Origin: Pinus tabuliformis
Taxonomy: Eukaryota > Streptophyta > Pinopsida > Pinales > Pinaceae
Length of the DNA: 64,000 bases
Assembly: GCA_031772625.1 (NCBI GenBank)
Contig: CM062807.1
Location: 1,153,427,007-1,153,491,006 of the forward strand
Direction of reading: 5' to 3'
Under the pieces are notes generated by a model. The model did no database searches and was not told the origin of the DNA. It saw nothing but the letters and a program-made list of their open reading frames with translations. Shown piece after piece: positions 58,701-64,000 of the stretch. Numbering within the stretch: position 1 is the stretch's first letter; each line of letters starts with the position of its first letter. The position numbers were made by a program, and so were the translations under genes.

Positions 58701-60060
58701 AAGCAATTTGAACTTGATGCTCTGTGGTTGAGTTGGGGTCTTTGTTGATCTAGGATTCTAACATTGTCGGAAGGTCCAATGCATCTATATTCATATCCTC
58801 ATTTGATTCTTGATCTTGGGTGCCTTCTACCTCTGTCATTGTTACTTCATGAGGGATGATCTCCTACATATTCTTGGTATGCTTTGGGATTATTTCCTAA
58901 ATTACCATTTGATTTAGGGTCTCTAGTTGGGGATTTGGGATCAAGTATGGGTTCGGTTGTAAGGAGGTGTGGACCTAAGGGGCACAATTTTATTCTAGAA
59001 CTTCAACATTGGATAGAGTCAAAGTTTTTGTGAGATGAGAATATTTTAACTTGAAGAGGGAGGAGGGGAAAATGACTTGATATTGCACCTATGAGAAGGG
59101 AGCTTCTTGAATCCATCAGGTCTTTGGAGGGTTAGGAGGCTTGTGATTGAGAAGAAGCATTAAGAGGGAAATATCTTAAGAAGGTATCCATGGAATTTCC
59201 TGAAGCGTAAAGGAATATGTTCATAGTTGATGATCTATGTCTAGATAGAGTCTTGAAATGAAATATTCATGGATTTTGAAAGTGGTTCTCAGATATTCAT
59301 GTAGATGCAAATCCTTGTGTAAGAAGTGTATCTTACTTATTTTGTAGCCAATGATATTTTTAGAAAACCACCCAAGGTATTTCCAATACCCTCTAGGGAT
59401 TTTTCTTCCAAGAACTTATGAGACAAGGAGAATACCGAAATACGAACTATAGTAGCTTAGAAGTCCTCTTTTTCACGGCTAAATCTTTCCATCCAAATTT
59501 TGAGGTAAATACCAATTAAGTTGAAGAAGTATGGTCCATTCTCAAATACTCACAGTTTATCTTCTAGATTTGCAAAGATTATATAGAAGAAGCCTTTGGC
59601 ACCTTATTATAGATTAATGTGTCCTTTTGGCTTCCATTTATTCTAGATGCACTTACCCGGTAAATTTCACAACTGGTGAGTGATCCTAGATATATTGGAT
59701 ATAGGCCACAATATTATTGAATATAACTTCATATTTGGGGTTTATGGCCACCTTTGGAAGACAATGCCCTAGGTTTCATCTCTGAATAAATTGATCCAGG
59801 CTCATCTGTTTGGATTGATAATTGGACAAGTAATGCTCTACTTTCGGTTAGATATATCAAGGGATCTTGATATTACATGTTTGAGGGATGATAATTTGGT
59901 AGATATGGGAGGCCAAGAAACCATATCCCATCATAATTTTTCTATAAGAGGGGGTTGGTCCCTCCTTATAACATTGACCATGCAAGGACAAACTAGGGAA
60001 ATGAAAGAGGGGATCATAGGGTTCCAAAGTTTGACGCTCTTCTTCAAGTTGTGACTCTTC
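58701..60060 (-). pseudogene. Older L1 LINE, ORF1 part
   Basis: The minus strand at about 59350-59660 reads WKPKGHINL, KGFFYIIFANLEDKL, VFENGPYFFNLIGIYLKIW and LEGIGNTLGWF. These are DUF4283 features of plant L1 ORF1, with many stops. I did not find the zinc knuckle. The 5' limit is not resolved. Confidence 0.7.
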
Positions 60061-60117
60061 ATCAAAATGAACCTCAGGCTATATTTATATCGAGGGCCCT
60101 TTCAATGTAAATCATGT

Positions 60118-60130
60118 CATAAATAAACTT
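60118..60130. repeat. SINE target-site duplication, left (13 bp)
   Basis: CATAAATAAACTT, exact copy at 60324-60336. Confidence 0.9.
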
Positions 60131-60323
60131 CCTTTTTCGTAACCCATAGGATCCCAACAAACCACTTAACATGTATCTAACAGTAAACCTCTGGGGGTCT
60201 ACGGGCTAACCTCCTCTTCGTAAGCTGGGTCACAATCGAGGGGATTTGAACCTTGGATCTCTTAGTTTTCTTTGGAGTCACATTACCTAGATCACCAATT
60301 GAACTTCCCCCTTGGGACCATAA
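60131..60323 (-). mobile_element. tRNA-derived SINE
   Basis: 193 bp between perfect 13-bp TSDs. On minus it starts TTATGGTCCCAAGGGGGAAG and carries an A-box-like AGTTCAATTGG (60295-60305) and a B-box GGTTCAAATCC (60242-60252), the RNA polymerase III promoter arrangement of tRNA-derived SINEs. It ends GGGTTACGAAAAAGG. It has no coding capacity and would rely on LINE enzymes. Confidence 0.85.
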
Positions 60324-60336
60324 CATAAATAAACTT

Positions 60337-61740
60337 GAACAAAATAAATCAATTTAAATATTCTGGTTACCAGACTCCAAACATGTTGATTTCTTTTTTT
60401 CTTCGCCATGTCCTCTTCCATAGTTTCTACTTGATATTATCCAAAAGAACCAATTAATGTACCTAAAAACTAACTAATTTACCTAAGAGTATAGATTTCC
60501 TCAACTTTTTCTCTAATTCCAAGTGTTTACATTTTCATAAGGTTCCCTAATCATGTTTTCATCCTCCTATAAATCCTTATTTCTTTCTTTCCTACCTCCA
60601 AAAGTTCAATTTCCCTTTCTGCTTTTCTAGTTGGGCTTTCATCTTTAGCATTAGTCCTTAAGTCACCTTTAAATCTCTTGCATAGTTTTGTTCCCATTAT
60701 TTTTTCTAGATTTCCCATCTTCCTATTGCTAATCACAAAGTAGCTTCACTATCAACATTGTGTTATTCACATCTTTTAATTGAATCTAAAAAAGTAAAAT
60801 GTTCACAAAAAACACATCCATTTATATGGTCATGGGTATTCATTCCCCAAGTTCTTAATGTAGTTACTAGAACAAATTCCATCTACTTCTCAAACTGATT
60901 GAGGAGAATATTGTTGTTATGCCCCATGAAGCACTGAGAGAGCCTCCCTAAGACTTCTAAATTGAAAAGATAAATAGAAAGCCTGCTTTAAGTGCTAAAA
61001 CCAGAACTTATTTCTATTAACCTTCAAAAGAAGAGTGGAAATTCAAACTTAAAGGAATAAACCCAAAAGATATGAAACAACAAATAAGACCTAACATGCA
61101 AGAAAATATGAAAGATATATCTACAAATGAGACTTTAAGTCAAAAAATGTTCTGTGAATCCCTACCCCCATCAATTATCCATAACACTTTGAGAAAAGGT
61201 TGGAAATGGACACCACCTGAGCTTAAATTGAGAGTTTCCTAGTGGCATTACTCTCCATGCACATGAATATCTCTCTAATGAAACAAGAAGAGATAGAAAA
61301 TTAAAACTCCCATTCAAAAGCTACAAATTTTTTTTCCAAGTATTTGGCTAGATAAAAAACATAAACCTGCATGCTTAGCACCATCCCATTTTCCTAGGCT
61401 TGATGAAGGAGACAATCCACAAGATAGATTAAGACATCACAACAAACTATTCCATAGAAATGCCACAAATACATGTAGCTTTTCCAGTTGCCTAGACATA
61501 TTAAATTGAGTATTAAAGATGTTATAAATGGATAAAAAACATAGAGAAGGTTGCTAATTACCTCACCACCCCAATGACAAGGAAAAAAAACTCCAATAAC
61601 TAGGTTGGATGCCTTGTTAGTCATGGAGTTCTTCAAATCACCAAGTACCCGTGTTTGTTTTCTTTCTATTATTATGACATTTTTCTAAAGATTTAAGACT
61701 CCCGTTTAATTATTTGTGGTTTTTTAATTCCCAAATTTCT
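60337..61740. other. No gene recognised
   Basis: AT-rich sequence with only short frames lacking domains. No terminal repeats were seen. Confidence 0.5.
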
Positions 61741-62215
61741 TATTCTTATTTAAAAATAAAAATAACTCTCACACTTACCCTCATCAATATATTATCATTA
61801 AATATATTTAACTAAATAGATTATCATTAAATATATCTAAGTTGTTATTTTTCTCTTTTCCTTTCTCAAATATATTGAAATTACCACTATACTCACTTTA
61901 TGCACACAAAATATTATACTATGACTCATCACTGTGCAAAAATTGTCTAGAATACGAGAAAGAACTTCATAACATCGAATTTGTGTGACAAACTACATCG
62001 ACATTATAAGATGAGCCACCACACTCCAAGTGCTCATTTAAGTTCAAGAATCAAAATGACCCATATTTTATTTATTTATTATTATTATTATTGAACTTAA
62101 AAAAAATTGATTTGAGGCTACAAATGAAGTGAATTTAAAAAATAAACAATATCGACGTCTCAATATTATTATTATTATTACTATTATTTATTTATTTATA
62201 ATGTTATCCACATGT
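61741..62215. repeat. AT-rich stretch with (ATT)n/(TTTA)n microsatellites
   Basis: Clear runs at 62067-62091 (TTTATTTATTATTATTATTATTG) and 62165-62201 (ATTATTATTATTATTACTATTATTTATTTATTTA), plus two copies of ATTATCATTAAATATAT at 61791-61836. Confidence 0.85.
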
Positions 62216-64000
62216 CAGGCACTAACATCCCGATGAGGTGAAAAATGGAGCTCTAGAAGTTTCGTTGTTTGGGGGAGTCGACAATAAAGACCTATAAAAT
62301 TATCCTTAGTGCATATCATATATTATTTGTTTGAATTTGAATCTCTTGCCTATGGAGTGCTCTTTGATTTTGTTTATATGTGAAATGTCTTATCTATATG
62401 TTATATGTTGAAGTCTCTGTGTGTGCCCTATTTCTATGTATATCTTGTTGAGCATAGTGTTGGCATTGATGTCAAATGGGCAAGGATGCCAGATGAATGT
62501 TGTGTCAAGTTCAGGGGGAGTCCTATGCTTGCTATAGTGTTTGATAGAGAACTATCATAGTAATAGGATAAGTAAAGATTCTATAAAATCTTATAACTAT
62601 GGTGGTTAGGGAGTCCTAGGATTTGAGGAAGTTGTTTCCTTAGGAGATCAATTCAGATGCTTCTGGAAATGGCATAGTTGGATAATGATCAGAAATAACT
62701 TTCCAATGGTATATGTCAACCTAAAAACTCCTAAGGATGAAGGAATTATGGCCAGTTGAAGTTTGGAAGTAAGAAGGCTAAGAAGGTCAGGAAAATTGGG
62801 ACCCTTTACTTAGATGTATCAACCTAGTCGGCCCTTTGGCCTAGTCAGTAGGTTGGCCGTGTTGTGAGTTTTAAATAGGAGTACAAAGGACCAATTCTCG
62901 ACCCCCAACCTCTGTGGGACCAACTATAGGTGGCATTCAGGGTGGCAAGGTGACATCAAATCAGATTGACGTGGCACTCCAAACATGTGACATGTGGCAT
63001 GTGTTTTCAACATTTTTAGGTGTCCAAGTGGGCTAAATCCGGGTGACATGTGTCACCACCAAGGAGGCACCACATGGCCTTGATGATGTTAGCATGATGT
63101 AGGCGTGACATAAACTGATGATGTGGCAATTCCTTGAAGTTTGTGCCAAGAGATCGTTTTGTGAAGGTTTTCATGTGTGTCTATTTAATCGTCTTTGACA
63201 AAAATCAAAAGATAATTACCGTGAGTCAAGCCTTCGAGCTAGTCAAGCCTCCAAGCGAGTCACGACAAATGAAGGTACTTTGCAAGTAATACAATCTGAC
63301 CTTTTGACCAACATTGAAAGGCAAGCCCATATTTGGAATTAAGGCTATTTTAGGCAGAATAAAAAATATTTCGAGTAAAGGTCAAAGTAGGTGATTGTTC
63401 TATCAAAATTTAAAGCCCTGATACATGTTGAAACCTTCATTGAATCCTGCAAATGTTGAAATAAATCTCAGAACCACAAGAAGCTCACTCACACAAAGGA
63501 ATTAAGGCCAATGATGACCTGATGACTTTGTACTGTACTAGTTCACAGAGTTTGCCCAATTGAGTTGGTGGAGCTCATTGTTTCAGTGATGGATTTTCTC
63601 TGCAATCTACCCAAAAGACAAACAAAGTACTCTTGGTGCCATATTGTATTAAATGGAAGAAATCCTTTCACATAGTTGGAGAAGACTCGAGATCCTATCA
63701 AATGCTATGATCTGTACAGAGTTGGAGAAAACTCATAGTCTCAAGAAAGGTTGGAAAGACATAGTATGCTCTGCGCCATTCAAAAATTGAATGAACCAAG
63801 TCTTTCAACTATACTAAGAAAAGAAAGGCACAATCAATGTTCAATTTAGCAGTGGAAATCAAATTGAATAAGTAAGGAGAGCCATGTTGTGTAATTAAAC
63901 TCTCAATTGGTGTGCTAATAAATTTGGAGAGTCTTACAGTGCCATGTGATTTGGTAAGAGTGCCCATACTCATGTTCTTAATTGAAGACTAGTGAGTCAT
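62216..64000. other. No gene recognised; possible copia LTR trace
   Basis: A TGTTGGCATTGATGTCAAATG word (62459) and a CAGGGGGAG purine tract (about 62512) resemble copia LTR and PPT vocabulary. The order is not that of an intact junction and no partner LTR is visible. The rest shows nothing. Confidence 0.3.

Noticed and set aside
60131-60323. A tRNA gene at the A/B-box pair.
   Set aside because: No acceptor pairing or proper anticodon arm, the boxes are 42 bp apart inside a 193-bp unit with TSDs, so a SINE fits better.
62459-62530. Copia 3' LTR junction.
   Set aside because: The purine tract comes after, not before, the TGTTGG word, and no second LTR is visible.

Overview
The window is plant nuclear DNA made almost entirely of transposable elements. 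I found no intact host gene, rRNA or tRNA gene, or CRISPR array. The families present (Ty1/copia, Ty3/gypsy of Athila/Tat type, L1 LINEs with a DUF4283 ORF1 and a terminal RNase H, a tRNA-type SINE, a TRIM, and an LTR element with very long LTRs), together with deep nesting and AT-rich sequence, fit a large-genome seed plant. A conifer is plausible, but the species cannot be read from the sequence.

The core (3760-52274) is a five-layer nest. Each layer was fixed by its target-site duplication (TSD) and termini. (1) A copia element on + lies at 3760-52274, TSD AGTAG. (2) It is split in its reverse transcriptase by a LARD-like LTR element on - at 7851-50679, TSD CCATG, with LTRs of about 5.5 kb. 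(3) That element's LTR is split by a TRIM at 12478-41228, LTRs about 0.9 kb and internal region 382 bp. (4) The TRIM's LTR is split by a tandem Athila/Tat-like gypsy array at 13143-39684, with three LTRs, two internal regions and one outer TSD. (5) The third gypsy LTR is split by an L1 LINE at 33103-39181, with an 18-bp perfect TSD. All layers except the outer copia have their coding strand on -.

Left flank: a decayed gypsy gag/protease fragment on - (1-1516) with its primer-binding site and probable LTR, an A/C-rich simple repeat, about 1 kb with nothing recognisable, a G-tract and a 45-bp minisatellite. The copia element interrupts the minisatellite locus, whose remaining units reappear at 52447-52525. 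Right flank: a second, older L1 LINE on - (about 52560-60060), split by a solo LTR (54078-57400) related to the LARD, then a SINE with a perfect 13-bp TSD (60131-60323), then about 3.7 kb of AT-rich sequence without recognisable genes.

No element here looks able to move unaided. The copia has stops, a changed RT active site and a changed integrase Glu. Neither gypsy copy has a protease between gag and RT, and one has YMDD changed to YMYD. The LARD has only a gag-like reading frame plus unfamiliar open frames inside its LTRs. The TRIM has no coding capacity. The points I would check first are the piece of initiator-tRNA-Met inside the TRIM LTRs, the roughly 3-kb coding block carried in the LARD LTRs, the large palindrome in one LARD LTR, and the tandem gypsy array.
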